From Alphaproteobacteria bacterium (lineage in GTDB: Bacteria > Pseudomonadota > Alphaproteobacteria > JACAEB01), in the NCBI GenBank assembly GCA_024236075.1, contig JACKLE010000001.1, positions 124,001 to 188,000 of the forward strand: DNA of 64,000 nucleotides, in the 5' to 3' direction. Below are positions 53,547 through 63,328 of this stretch, piece after piece. Position 1 is the first letter of the stretch. Each line of letters starts with the position of its first letter. The translations under genes were made by a program, and so were the position numbers. The notes beneath the pieces were generated by a model. It was not told where the DNA came from. It saw only the letters and a list, made by a program, of their open reading frames with translations, and ran no database searches.

Positions 53547-55484
53547 TCAGGGCGTGTACCAGACAGGCGAGGACCAGGCGCGTTCGCGAATGAGCGGGGG
53601 CACCCAATCCGCGCTCGGCGGCTCGCGACCGTCCGCGAGCGCCTGGGCCGTCGACCAGCGGCAAGTCGGGTTCTCGAGCACGCGCGCATAGTAGAAGGCG
53701 CGCTTGGCCGCATCGAACTCGGGATCGCGCCAGAGCATGGTCATGGCATCCGCGCCCTTGTCAGCCGAATAGGCGCAGGTTGCCATGTCGACGGCCGCGC
53801 CATTGTCCGGACACTGATGGGTCTCGGGATCGGGGGAAAGGCCGTCGGAGCACGCGATATCGAATACCTGCTCTCTCATGTCCTCGCCGTCGAGCCAGCC
53901 CTTGACGATCTGAATCTTGGCGAGAGGCGCGCTCATCGGATCGCGCGTCGCCTCCACGAGGAGAGCCGGCGCGCCGTCCCCGCGAGGGAGGTCGGAGCCC
54001 ATAGCCACGCCCTGCGCATAGGCCTTCGCGATGCGGTCAGGGTCGGCATCGAGGCCGTCTGGGAAGCCGAAGCTCGCGAACACGCGCACCGCCATGCGCC
54101 CTCCGGAGGTCGCGAAGGTCTCGCGGCGCTTCATGGCGGCGAAGATCGCCTCGCGCGTGTTCTCCTCCGCCCACACCGCGGCGAGCCCGCCGGGGTTGAA
54201 GCGCAGGAAGCCGCTCTGGCCGAGCGGCACGGGCGTGAGGCGCGTCTCGAGGCTCGCGTCGCGGCGGCCGTGGCCGCCGGGAAAAGTTGCCTCTTCCGTC
54301 GCGCCGGGGGTGGCGTTGTGCGTGTCCGTCGAGCCGATGAAGCCGTATTTGAAGGGATTGACGCCGCGTTCGGCCTCGGTCTTGAGGCCGAGCTTGAGGC
54401 CGTCGCGGGCGGTGGAGCCGAAGCGCTGGCAACCGCGCTTGTCGCCCTCGGCGCACACCGGAAAGACCTGCTCGAAGCCGCATTCCTCGTCGGAGGTCAG
54501 AACTCCGACCGTGCATTCCGACGCGCCCTTGATCTGGAACATCTCGGCAATGCGCTCGATGCGGGCGCGCCGCGCGAGATCTTCATCCGTATACGGTGTG
54601 CCGTCCCGGCGCTCCAGGCTGAAGGCGTAGCCCCAGGAGATGTTCTGGTTGTGCGGGATCGCGATGACGTCGCAGGCGCCCGTGCAGGCTTCCTCGAGCC
54701 AGCGCCAGAGCTCGGAATCGAAGACGAGGTCGTAGGTGCTCTTCGGCTCGTCGGGGACGTGCGTGTTCGCGAAGATGACGTTGCGGTGCAGATGGCCTCC
54801 GCTCGGGGCGGGCTGCGTGAACTCGTAGCCGATGAAGGTCGTGAACTTGCCGGGCTCGTAGAACTTCGCCGCATTGGTCCGGGTCATGTCCCAGACCATG
54901 GCCCGTAGGTCGTTGCAGCGCTTCATGCCCTCCTCGCCCTCGCAGAAGCCGGCGGCGCGCTCGGGCGGAATGGCGCTGTAGCCAGCGCCGAGCTTGCCGC
55001 CGTTGAGGCGGCCCCAGTCCTGATCGCGCAGCGCGAGGCATGTGTCGGTGTCGTAGACGCCGCTGTTTTCATCCGTACACAGATCCGGCACGCCCCACCA
55101 CTCTATGTGGTCGGTGACGCCGGCGAAATCGAGCGGCCTGTCGAGCTTGACCTTGCGGTCGCCCCAGATTGCGACCTCCTCGCCATGGGCGAAGCGATAG
55201 GCATCCTCCTGCGTGACGCGATTGCCGAAAGTGTAGCTGTCGAACGAGGCGGCCGAATGGACGTGGAGATCGCCGTAGAGCGGCACGCGGTCGGCCGCGG
55301 TCTTGGACGGCAGGGCCGTTTCCGCGGGAGGCGTGGGATCGGCGGCGGGCTCGGGAGCGGGAGGGGCCTCGGCCTCCGTCGCCGGAGGAGAAGCCGTCTC
55401 CGCGTCCTTGCGCTCGTCGCAGGCCGCGAGCAGCGTGGCGACCGAGAGCGCGCCGATGAGCGTCCGCAATGTCCGGCGTGTCAT
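53547..55484 (-). CDS. DUF3604 lipoprotein (third gene of a tandem triplet)
   Basis: The 645-residue product has a lipoprotein signal with Cys22 (TLLAAC) and a Pro/Ala/Glu linker (residues 27-60). The DUF3604 domain then starts with YGDLHVHS (H74, H76). Later motifs are GVTDHIEWWG, IPHNQNISWG and IGSTDTHN, which together look like a PHP-type metal site. EMFQIKGASECTVG and PCRWSTAQA-like Cys pairs are shared by all three paralogues. The ATG at 55484 has AGGGAG upstream. Membrane-anchored, probably in the outer membrane. Activity is unknown; a hydrolase is likely. Confidence 0.82.
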   Translation of the reverse strand: MTRRTLRTLIGALSVATLLAACDERKDAETASPPATEAEAPPAPEPAADPTPPAETALPSKTAADRVPLYGDLHVHSAASFDSYTFGNRVTQEDAYRFAHGEEVAIWGDRKVKLDRPLDFAGVTDHIEWWGVPDLCTDENSGVYDTDTCLALRDQDWGRLNGGKLGAGYSAIPPERAAGFCEGEEGMKRCNDLRAMVWDMTRTNAAKFYEPGKFTTFIGYEFTQPAPSGGHLHRNVIFANTHVPDEPKSTYDLVFDSELWRWLEEACTGACDVIAIPHNQNISWGYAFSLERRDGTPYTDEDLARRARIERIAEMFQIKGASECTVGVLTSDEECGFEQVFPVCAEGDKRGCQRFGSTARDGLKLGLKTEAERGVNPFKYGFIGSTDTHNATPGATEEATFPGGHGRRDASLETRLTPVPLGQSGFLRFNPGGLAAVWAEENTREAIFAAMKRRETFATSGGRMAVRVFASFGFPDGLDADPDRIAKAYAQGVAMGSDLPRGDGAPALLVEATRDPMSAPLAKIQIVKGWLDGEDMREQVFDIACSDGLSPDPETHQCPDNGAAVDMATCAYSADKGADAMTMLWRDPEFDAAKRAFYYARVLENPTCRWSTAQALADGREPPSADWVPPLIRERAWSSPVWYTP

Positions 55485-55568
55485 GGGTCGGGGCTCCCTT
55501 CGCGAAATTGTCATACGAGCTAACGAATGGGGTCGCATTTCCCTGCGCGAAGCCGGCGGGGCGCGTGC

Positions 55569-57461
55569 CTACGATCTCGGCCCGTACCAGATGGGCGAGG
55601 ACCAGGCGCGCTCGCGGATCGTGGGCGCGACCCAGTCCGAGCTCGGCGGCTTCCGGCCGTCCTCGATCGCCTGAACGCTCGACCAGCGGCAGGTCGGATC
55701 CTCGAGGACGCGGGCATAATAGAAGGCCGGCTGCGCGGCGTCGAAATGAGGATCGCGCCAAAGGGCCGAGAGCGCGTCGGCGCCCGCCTCGCCGGTCCGC
55801 GAGCAGGTCGACAGGTCCACGCCGGCACCATTGTCCGGACACTGATGGGTCCGGGCGTCCGGCTCGCGGCCGCCGGAGCACGCGACGTCGTAGACCGCTT
55901 CCCACATCTTGTCGCCGTCGAGCCATCCCTTGACGATCTGGAGCTTGGCTAGCGGCGCGCCGAGCGGGTCGCGAGCGGCTTCGACGAAGAGGGCGGGCGT
56001 AGCGCCGTCCGGGCCGCGCGGCAGATCCTGGCCCATCGCGGTGCCTTGGCTATAGGCGCGCGAGGCGCGGTCGGGCGCGGCGAGCAGGTCGTCTGCGAAG
56101 CCGAAGCCCGCGAACATGCGAATGGCGATGCGTCCGCCCGAAGTGCCGAAAGTCTCCCGCCGCCGCATGGCCGCGAAGATCGCCTCGCGTGAGTTCTCTT
56201 CGGCCCACACGCCGGCGAGCCCTCCGGGGTTGCGGCTGAGCGCGCCGCTTCTCGTCCCGCGCGGCGAGGGCACGAGGCGCTTGGCGGCGGCATCGTCGCT
56301 CGTGCCGTGCGCCCCGCGGTAGGAACGCTCCTCCGTATCGCCCGGATTCGAATTGTGCGTGTCGCTCGATCCGATGAAGCCGAACTTGAACGGGTTGATG
56401 CCGCGCTCCTGCTCCGTCTGAAGACCGAGCTTCAGCGCGTCGCGCACCGTCGATCCGAAGCGCTGGCAGGCGTTCTTCTGACCTTCCTCGCAGGCGGGAT
56501 AGATCTGCTCGAACGCGCAGGCCTCGTCGGTCGTGCCTATGCCGAGCGTGCACTCGGACGAGCCCTTGATCTGGAACATCTCGGCGAGAGGCTCGACCGC
56601 CGCGCGTCTCGTCAGATCTTCGTCCGTGTAAGGTGTTCCGTCCCGGCGCTCCAGACGGAAGGCAAAGCCCCAGGAGAGGTTTTGGTTGTGCGGAATCGAA
56701 ATGGCGTCGCATCTCCCGGTGCAGGCTTCCTGAAGCCAGCGCCACAGCTCGGAATCGAAGACGAGGTCGTAGGTGCTCATCGGCGTTTGCGGAACGTCGT
56801 CGTTGGCGAAGACGACGTTGCGGTGCAGCGACCCGCTGGCGGGACCGGGCTGGGTGAACTCGTAGGCGACGAATGTCGTGAACTTGCCGGGCTCGTAGAA
56901 CTTCGCGGCGTTCGCCCGGGTCATCGCCCAGACCTTGGCCTTGAGCTCGTCGCACCGCCGCTTGCCTACCTCGCCCTGGCAGAAACCGTCGGCGCGCTGT
57001 GGAGGAATTGACTGGATGCCCGCGACGCCGTCGCGCATTCCGGCCCAGCTCCGGCCGCGCGCGGCGGTGCAGGCCTGCGTCGCGTAGGCGTCGCTCGCCT
57101 TATCCGTACACAGATCCGGATAGCCCCACCACTCGATGTGATCGGTGATGCCGGCGAAGTCGAGCGGGCGGGCGAGCCGCGCCTTGCGTCCGCCGTAGAG
57201 CGTGACCTCCTCGCCCCGCGCGAAGCGGTAGGCCTCTTCCTGCGTCGCTCGGTTTCCGAGCGCGAAGCTGTCGTAGGAGGCCGCCGTGTGGACATGGAGA
57301 TCGCCGTAGAGCGGCCGGCGGAGGGCAGGGCCGCCTTGCGGCGGCGCGGCGCCAGCGGCCGCCATCTCTCGGTCTTCCTCGGCCACGGCCGGCGGCGAGC
57401 CCGCGAAACATGCTGCGAGCGCGAGAAGAATCGCGACCGAATGGGACGACCGGAGGTTCAT
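55569..57461 (-). CDS. DUF3604 exported protein (middle gene of a tandem triplet)
   Basis: The 630-residue product begins with an export signal. LALAAC gives a possible lipoprotein Cys18, while PAVAEE could be a type I cleavage site instead. The DUF3604 core has LYGDLHVHTA (H56, H58), GITDHIEWWG, IPHNQNLSWG and IGSSDTHN. It is the closest relative of the 53547-55484 product; both carry IEWWG after the TDH motif. Gaps of 84 and 75 bases to its neighbours support one transcript. Confidence 0.82.
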   Translation of the reverse strand: MNLRSSHSVAILLALAACFAGSPPAVAEEDREMAAAGAAPPQGGPALRRPLYGDLHVHTAASYDSFALGNRATQEEAYRFARGEEVTLYGGRKARLARPLDFAGITDHIEWWGYPDLCTDKASDAYATQACTAARGRSWAGMRDGVAGIQSIPPQRADGFCQGEVGKRRCDELKAKVWAMTRANAAKFYEPGKFTTFVAYEFTQPGPASGSLHRNVVFANDDVPQTPMSTYDLVFDSELWRWLQEACTGRCDAISIPHNQNLSWGFAFRLERRDGTPYTDEDLTRRAAVEPLAEMFQIKGSSECTLGIGTTDEACAFEQIYPACEEGQKNACQRFGSTVRDALKLGLQTEQERGINPFKFGFIGSSDTHNSNPGDTEERSYRGAHGTSDDAAAKRLVPSPRGTRSGALSRNPGGLAGVWAEENSREAIFAAMRRRETFGTSGGRIAIRMFAGFGFADDLLAAPDRASRAYSQGTAMGQDLPRGPDGATPALFVEAARDPLGAPLAKLQIVKGWLDGDKMWEAVYDVACSGGREPDARTHQCPDNGAGVDLSTCSRTGEAGADALSALWRDPHFDAAQPAFYYARVLEDPTCRWSSVQAIEDGRKPPSSDWVAPTIRERAWSSPIWYGPRS

Positions 57462-57536
57462 GACGGCTCAGCCTTTTCTTCTGGCTGATACGGAGCCGTG
57501 GGTCGGCTCCCTGCGGCCGGCCGGGCGGCGCCGTCC

Positions 57537-59396
57537 CTAGCGGTCGGGCGAGTACCAGACCGGCGAGGACCAGGCGCGCTCGCGCTGGGTCGCGGGCAGT
57601 CCCCTCGGCGGCTCGCGATTGTCGGCGTGCGCCTGTAGTGTCGACCAGCGGCAGGTCGGGTTTTCCAGCACCCTGGCATAGTAGTAGGCGCGCGCCTTGG
57701 GATCGAAATGCGGATCCGTCCAGGCCACCTGGAACGCGTCGACACCCACGCCCTCGTCGCGCGAGCAGGTGGCGAGGTCGACGCTCGCGCCATTGTCCGG
57801 GCACCGGCCAGTCTTCGCATCGGGCGCTGCGCCGCCGGCGCAGGCGATGTCGACGACCGCCTCCTGTGGAACGCCGTTCTCCAGCCAGCCCTTGACGATC
57901 TGCACCTTGAAGAGCGCCGCGCTGGCCGGGTCGCGGCTCGCCTCGACGAGGAACGTCGGCGCGCGCGAGCCCCGAGGCAGGTCGCCGCCCATGGCCGTAC
58001 CGAGCGCATAGGCCATCGAAGGCCAGTTGGCCTCGGCCAGGAGATCGTTCGATAGCCGGTCGCCCGCAAAAAGGCGGATCGCGAGGCGGGGGCCCGAGGT
58101 CGCGAAAGTCTGGCGCCGCTTGAGAGCCGCGAAGATCGCGGGCCGCGTGTTCTCCTCCGCCCAGACGCCCGCGAGCCCGCCCGGATTGTAGTAGGCCGCC
58201 GCCGGCGAGCCCTTGCGATCCGGGCGGCCGGCGACCGAAAGGCGCTTTTCGACCGTGTCGTCGAGTGCCCCGCCCTGACCTTCATAGGCCCATTCGTCCG
58301 TGCTCCCGGGTGCCGCGTTGTGGTTGTCCGTCGAGCCGATGAAGCCGAGCTTGAAGGGATTGAGCCCATTTTCCGCTTCCGCCTCGAGGCCGCGGGCAAG
58401 CCCGCCGCGGATCGTTGAGCCTTGGCCTTCGCAGAGGTTCGTCTCGCTGCCCTCGCAGACGGGCCAGAGCTGGTTGAAGGCGCATTCCTCGTCGGGCGCG
58501 CCGAGGCCCACCGCGCATTCCGAGGCGCCCTTGATCTGAAAGATCTCCGCGACGGTCTCGTAGCGGGCGCGACGGCTCAGATCCTTGTCCGTATACGGCT
58601 TTCCGTCGCGCTTCTCGAGACGGAACGCGAGCCCCCAGGAGTAGTTCATGTTGTGCGGGATGGCGACGACGTCGCAACTACCGGTGCATGCATCGTCGAG
58701 CCACGCCCAAAGGCCGTCCTCCATAGCCACGTCGAAGGCCGACATCGCATGATCCGGAACGTCCGCATTGGCGAAGATGACGTTGCGATGCATCATCCCG
58801 CCATTCGTGAGCGCGGGCGAATATTCGTAGCCGATGAAGGTCGTGAGGCGCCCCGGTTCGTTGAAGCGGTCCGCGACGTCGCGCATGAGGGACCACGTCA
58901 CCTTCGCGGCCTCGCGGCACTCCTCGCCCGTGCAGGTCGGCGCGAGCCGGCGTGCCGGCCATGCCGCGACGCCGCCCCACGCAAGGCCGAAGACGCTGCC
59001 GTCGCCGGCGCGCACGCGCCTGCACATGTCGGTCGTGTAGCCCGGCCAGCGTTCGTCGTGGCAGATCTGAAATTCTGCAAAGCTCTCGGAATGGTCCGTG
59101 ACGGCAACAAAATCGAGCGGCCGCGCGAGACGGATCTTGCGCCCGCCGAAAATCTCGATCTCCTCTCCGCGCGCGAAGCGGTACGCGTCCTCCGGCGTGT
59201 TTGCGCGATCGCCGACGATGAACGCGTCCATCGACACATGCGTGTGGACATGGAGCTCGCCGAAATAGGGATGGCTAGAGGAACTGCCGCCGGCTGCGTC
59301 CTCGGGCGAGGCGGCCTCGGCCAAACTGCAAACGAGGGCGAACGCCGAAGCGATGGCGATGCCGTAGGCACCTATAGTCGAGTGTCCCTGATTCAT
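57537..59396 (-). CDS. DUF3604 exported protein (first gene of a tandem triplet)
   Basis: The 619-residue product has a signal peptide ending near residue 28 (SLAEA) with no clear lipobox, so it is probably soluble in the periplasm. Core motifs are FGELHVHTH (H49, H51), AVTDHSESFAEF, IPHNMNYSWG and IGSTDNHN. It differs from the other two in having SESF rather than IEWW after TDH, like more typical DUF3604 members, so it may have a different substrate. The frame extends to 59672, but the ATG at 59396 starts the signal peptide. Confidence 0.82.
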   Translation of the reverse strand: MNQGHSTIGAYGIAIASAFALVCSLAEAASPEDAAGGSSSSHPYFGELHVHTHVSMDAFIVGDRANTPEDAYRFARGEEIEIFGGRKIRLARPLDFVAVTDHSESFAEFQICHDERWPGYTTDMCRRVRAGDGSVFGLAWGGVAAWPARRLAPTCTGEECREAAKVTWSLMRDVADRFNEPGRLTTFIGYEYSPALTNGGMMHRNVIFANADVPDHAMSAFDVAMEDGLWAWLDDACTGSCDVVAIPHNMNYSWGLAFRLEKRDGKPYTDKDLSRRARYETVAEIFQIKGASECAVGLGAPDEECAFNQLWPVCEGSETNLCEGQGSTIRGGLARGLEAEAENGLNPFKLGFIGSTDNHNAAPGSTDEWAYEGQGGALDDTVEKRLSVAGRPDRKGSPAAAYYNPGGLAGVWAEENTRPAIFAALKRRQTFATSGPRLAIRLFAGDRLSNDLLAEANWPSMAYALGTAMGGDLPRGSRAPTFLVEASRDPASAALFKVQIVKGWLENGVPQEAVVDIACAGGAAPDAKTGRCPDNGASVDLATCSRDEGVGVDAFQVAWTDPHFDPKARAYYYARVLENPTCRWSTLQAHADNREPPRGLPATQRERAWSSPVWYSPDR

Positions 59397-59998
59397 GGGC
59401 TCTGCCTGCCGACCGCGATCGGCTCCTCCCCGCGATATGGGCGCCGAGAGCTTCGGCGCGAACTCCTGCAACCGCGCGGCCTGTCCGCACGGAGCCAGTG
59501 GGAATTCCGATGACATTCCGTTCCGGGACAAATACCGGAATGCGCGGCTCAGCTTCCCGCCTCGACGGCCCTTCGACGGCGCTCCAGCGCGTGCCGCGAC
59601 GGCTATCTGACACTCGGAGAGTTTGGAGCACAAGGCGTCAACATTGCGCAAATGCGTTTTCCGTTGCCGCAATCAGACCCGCTTGCGGGGCAGTACATCG
59701 CGGCCTGGAAAGGTCATCTCGTCCGTACAAAATTTCAACTACTCCGTTTGTGTGCTACTTATATACAGATATAAGAAAGTATGATCCGTCTGTTTTGCGA
59801 GACAAATAGAACCAAATTGAGATCTTGAGGTTTGTTTGCGCAACGGAAGTCGGCATCGATATTTGAGATCTCTGCGCGAATTTGTTATAGGGCATCAACA
59901 TCTGCTTCCAGTTGGTTCGGCCTGGTCCGGGGCCGGGCGCTCATGGCGCCTGCGCTCGATGGCGTGGTCCGGGCCGGTTCAATCGAAGGATGCCCAGA
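59397..59998. other. Intergenic region with an AT-rich core
   Basis: This stretch separates the DUF3604 genes from the divergent betaine operon. From about 59720 to 59900 it is far more AT-rich than the rest of the window (TATATACAGATATAAG around 59760-59776). It very likely carries the promoters of both transcription units. I see no EcfG motif, terminator or RNA gene here, and no open frame with coding character. Confidence 0.5.
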
Positions 59999-60847
59999 GT
60001 GTCGGAACGATCTCATATCGGCCGAGTTGCGCCGTCACACGCCCCTGTGCTCGACGAATTCGATCAGCGCTTCGGGCGCGATCCCACGGCGGTGCGCGAG
60101 ACCGATCACTACCGAGCGGAATATGTCCGCGGCTTCGTCGAGAAATGGGACGAGCTCATCGACTGGGATGCCAGGGAAGTGAGCGAGGGGCGCTTTTTCA
60201 TCGACGTCCTCAAGGCGCGCGGCAAGAAATCGGTGCTGGACGTCGCAACGGGAACGGGGTTCCACTCCGTTCAGCTCGCGCTGGCGGGCTTCAATGTGGT
60301 GAGCGCGGACGGCTCGGCCGAGATGCTCGCCAAGGCGTTCGAGAACGCGCGCCGTCGCGACCTCATCCTCAAGACCGTGCACGTCGACTGGCGCTGGCTC
60401 AATCGCGACATTCACGGCAAGTACGACGCGATCATCTGCCTGGGGAACTCCTTCACTCATCTCTTCCTCGAGACGGATCGCCGCCGCGCGCTCGCCGAGT
60501 TCTATGCGGCCCTGAAGCACGACGGGCTCCTCATCCTGGATCAGCGCAACTACGACGCCATCCTCGACGACGGCTTCTCGTCCAAGCACAAATACTACTA
60601 TTGCGGGGACCAGGTGACGGCCGAGCCCGAGCATGTCGACGAGAGCCTCGCGCGCTTCCGCTACGCCTTCCCGGACGGCTCGACCTACCATCTCAACATG
60701 TTCCCGTTGCGCAAGGCGTATGTCCGAAAGCTGATGAAGGAGGTCGGCTTCCAGCGCGTCCAGACCTATGGCGACTTCCAGGAGAGCTACGAGGGCGAGC
60801 GCCCCGACTTCTTCATCCATGTGGCGGAGAAGAGCTTCCATGAGTAG
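59999..60847 (+). CDS. Glycine/sarcosine N-methyltransferase (betaine synthesis)
   Basis: Methylates glycine to sarcosine and then dimethylglycine with SAM. The 282-residue product matches the halophile GSMT family over its length. It has RETDHYRAEYVRGFVEKWDEL, the SAM loop VLDVATGTGFHSVQLA, ICLGNSFTHLF, LDQRNYDAILDDGF and the conserved YYYCGDQV. A GTG at 59999 with GAAGGA eight bases upstream is preferred over the ATG at 59990, which is too close to that site. The next gene continues the pathway and overlaps by eight bases. Confidence 0.93.
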   Translation: MSERSHIGRVAPSHAPVLDEFDQRFGRDPTAVRETDHYRAEYVRGFVEKWDELIDWDAREVSEGRFFIDVLKARGKKSVLDVATGTGFHSVQLALAGFNVVSADGSAEMLAKAFENARRRDLILKTVHVDWRWLNRDIHGKYDAIICLGNSFTHLFLETDRRRALAEFYAALKHDGLLILDQRNYDAILDDGFSSKHKYYYCGDQVTAEPEHVDESLARFRYAFPDGSTYHLNMFPLRKAYVRKLMKEVGFQRVQTYGDFQESYEGERPDFFIHVAEKSFHE

Positions 60848-61691
60848 GTCCGCCGGCGCGGCGCGCGCGGTCGCCGAAAGCTACTACGACAGCCCGGATG
60901 CCGACGGCTTCTACCGGATCGTCTGGGGCGGCGAGGACATCCATATCGGCCTCTACCAGCGCGAGGACGAGGACATTGCGACCGCGAGCCGGCGGACCGT
61001 GGAGCGCATGGCGCTGTTGCTCGACGAGAGCCCGCATGGGCTCGGACCCCAAACCAGGGTTCTCGACATCGGCGCCGGCTATGGCGGGGCGGCGCGCCAC
61101 CTCGCGGCGACCCGGCGCGCGCACGTCAAATGCCTCAACCTTTCGCGCGTGGAGAACGAGCGGAACGCAGCGCTGACCGAGGAGGCAGGGCTCTCGGACC
61201 GCATTGCCGTCAGGCACGGCAGCTTCGAGGACATCCCGGCAGAAGCCGCGAGCTTCGACGTCGTCTGGTCGCAAGACGCCATTCTTCATGCCGGCGACCG
61301 TGCGCGCGTCCTTGCCGAGGTCGCGCGGGTCCTGAAGCCGGGCGGCAGCTTCGTCTTCACCGATCCCATGCAGGCGGACGGCCTCGACGACCCATCCGCG
61401 CTCGAGCCCATCTATGCGCGGCTCCAGCTTCAGAGCCTCGCCTCCATCGGCTTCTATCGCGAGGGCCTTGCCCGCCTGGGCTTCGAAGAGGCGCTCGTCC
61501 TGCCTTTGACCGGCCAGCTCGCCTGTCACTACCGCCGCGTCGGCGAGGAGCTCGCCCGCGCGCGCCCGCGCCTTCGCGGGCGTGTCAGCGAGGCCTATAT
61601 CGACCGCATGCTGACGGGTCTCGCCCACTGGGTCGAGGGCGCGCGGGCCGGCCATCTCGAATGGGCGATCCTTCATTTCGTGCGCGGCTGA
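60840..61691 (+). CDS. Sarcosine/dimethylglycine N-methyltransferase (betaine synthesis)
   Basis: Completes glycine betaine synthesis by methylating sarcosine and dimethylglycine. The 283-residue product has the SDMT pattern: YDSPDADGFYRIVWGGEDIHIGLY, the SAM loop VLDIGAGYGGAARHLA, VWSQDAILHAGDR and VFTDPMQADG. The start overlaps the glycine methyltransferase stop, so both enzymes are made together. The BCCT transporter follows. Confidence 0.93.
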   Translation: MSRSAGAARAVAESYYDSPDADGFYRIVWGGEDIHIGLYQREDEDIATASRRTVERMALLLDESPHGLGPQTRVLDIGAGYGGAARHLAATRRAHVKCLNLSRVENERNAALTEEAGLSDRIAVRHGSFEDIPAEAASFDVVWSQDAILHAGDRARVLAEVARVLKPGGSFVFTDPMQADGLDDPSALEPIYARLQLQSLASIGFYREGLARLGFEEALVLPLTGQLACHYRRVGEELARARPRLRGRVSEAYIDRMLTGLAHWVEGARAGHLEWAILHFVRG

Positions 61692-61705
61692 GAGGCGCAG
61701 AGCCC

Positions 61706-63229
61706 ATGCGCGCGAAATCGGGCCTCCTCAAGGGCCTCAACCCGACGGTCGCGATCCTCGCCAAGGCCCTCGTTCTCTCCTTCGTCCTGTTCGGCGTGCT
61801 CGAGACCGATCTCGCATCGGAGGCTTTCGAGGCGCTGCGGGAGGCGATCGTCGCGACGGTCGGCTGGCTCTATGTGCTCGTCGTCGCCGGCGCGCTCATC
61901 CTTGTGCTGTTCCTCATGGCGAGCCGATATGGGAGCCTGCGTCTCGGCAAGCCGGACGAGCGCCCGGCCTTCGGGCTGTGGTCCTGGTTCTCCATGCTCT
62001 TCGCGGCGGGCATGGGTATCGGGCTCGTCTTCTGGGCGGTCGCCGAGCCCGTCATGCATTTCGTCTCGAATCCCTTCGTCGCGGCGGGGGGCACGCCCAA
62101 GGCCGCCGAGGTCGCGATACGCCTAACCTTCTTTCATTGGGGCCTTCATCCTTGGGCGGTCTATGCCCTCGTCGGGCTGTGCTTCGCCTATTTCAGCTTT
62201 CGGCGCGGCCTGCCGCTCACCGTGCGCTCCTCGCTCGAGCCGATCTTCGGCGCGCGCGTCTGGGGTCCCGTCGGCCACGCCGTCGACATTCTCGCGATCT
62301 TCGCCACGACCTTCGGCGTCGCGACCTCGCTCGGGCTCGGCGCCGTGCAGATCAATGCGGGGCTCGAGCACCTTTTCGGCTGGCGCGTGTCCGTCGGCCA
62401 TCAGCTCGTCATCATCGCCGCGATCACGGCCGTCGCGGTTACCTCCGTCGTCTCCGGCCTCGAGCGCGGCATCCGCATCCTCAGCGAGGCCAATCTCTGG
62501 ATGTCCATCGTCTTTCTCGCTTTCGTGGCGAGCTTCGGCCCGACCGAATATCTCATCGAGACGCTCGTGCAGGGGGTCGGCGATTATCTGCAGAACATTG
62601 TCGGGCTCAGCTTCTGGACCGATGCCAACGCCAATCGCGGGTGGCAGGCGGCCTGGACCACCTTCTATTGGGGCTGGTGGCTGAGCTGGGCGCCCTTCGT
62701 GGGGCTCTTCATCGCGCGCATCTCCCGTGGGCGGACGATTCGCGAGTTCCTGGCGGGCGTCCTCCTCGCGCCGACCCTCGTCACCTTCGTGTGGCTCGCC
62801 GTTCTCGGCGGGACGGCGCTTCACCTCGCCCTCGGCGGCGACGACAGCCTCGTCGCCGAGGTCAACACGGACGTGACGCTGTCGCTCTATGCGACGATCG
62901 AGACCCTCGACCCGGGCGTTCTCGGCAAGGTCGTGGCGGGGCTCGCGACGCTTCTCGTCGCCACCTATTTCGTGACCTCGTCGGACTCCGGCACGCTCGT
63001 CGTCAACACCATCCTGTCGGTGGGGGAGCTTCGGCCGCCGGTTCTGCACCGCGTCATCTGGGGCGTGAGCGAGGGCGCGGTGGCCGCGACGCTGCTCGTG
63101 GCCGGGGGCCTCTCCGCGCTTCAGTCGGCGGCGATCTCGGCCGCGCTTCCCATCGCGGTCATCCTGGTCCTGATGGCCGTTGGCCTCCTCAAATCGCTCG
63201 CGCGCGAGATGCCGGCCCCCCGGATCTGA
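61706..63229 (+). CDS. BCCT family betaine/choline/carnitine transporter
   Basis: The 507-residue membrane protein has about twelve helices and the BCCT signature TTFYWGWWLSWAPFVG with the Trp-rich substrate box. It also has FAAGMGIGLVFWAVAEP, and TSSDSGTLVVNT near the end. It most likely takes up glycine betaine by sodium or proton symport. Standing 14 bases after two betaine-synthesis genes, it makes an osmoprotection operon combining synthesis and uptake. No C-terminal regulatory domain of BetP type is visible. Confidence 0.92.
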   Translation: MRAKSGLLKGLNPTVAILAKALVLSFVLFGVLETDLASEAFEALREAIVATVGWLYVLVVAGALILVLFLMASRYGSLRLGKPDERPAFGLWSWFSMLFAAGMGIGLVFWAVAEPVMHFVSNPFVAAGGTPKAAEVAIRLTFFHWGLHPWAVYALVGLCFAYFSFRRGLPLTVRSSLEPIFGARVWGPVGHAVDILAIFATTFGVATSLGLGAVQINAGLEHLFGWRVSVGHQLVIIAAITAVAVTSVVSGLERGIRILSEANLWMSIVFLAFVASFGPTEYLIETLVQGVGDYLQNIVGLSFWTDANANRGWQAAWTTFYWGWWLSWAPFVGLFIARISRGRTIREFLAGVLLAPTLVTFVWLAVLGGTALHLALGGDDSLVAEVNTDVTLSLYATIETLDPGVLGKVVAGLATLLVATYFVTSSDSGTLVVNTILSVGELRPPVLHRVIWGVSEGAVAATLLVAGGLSALQSAAISAALPIAVILVLMAVGLLKSLAREMPAPRI

Positions 63230-63328
63230 GGGGTCCGCGCGCCGGCCATGCGCGTGCCGCGTCTTGCGCATGGCGGCACGGCTGCGCCTAATACGCCGGT
63301 CAAGAGAGAGAGATTGAGGAGGAAGGCC

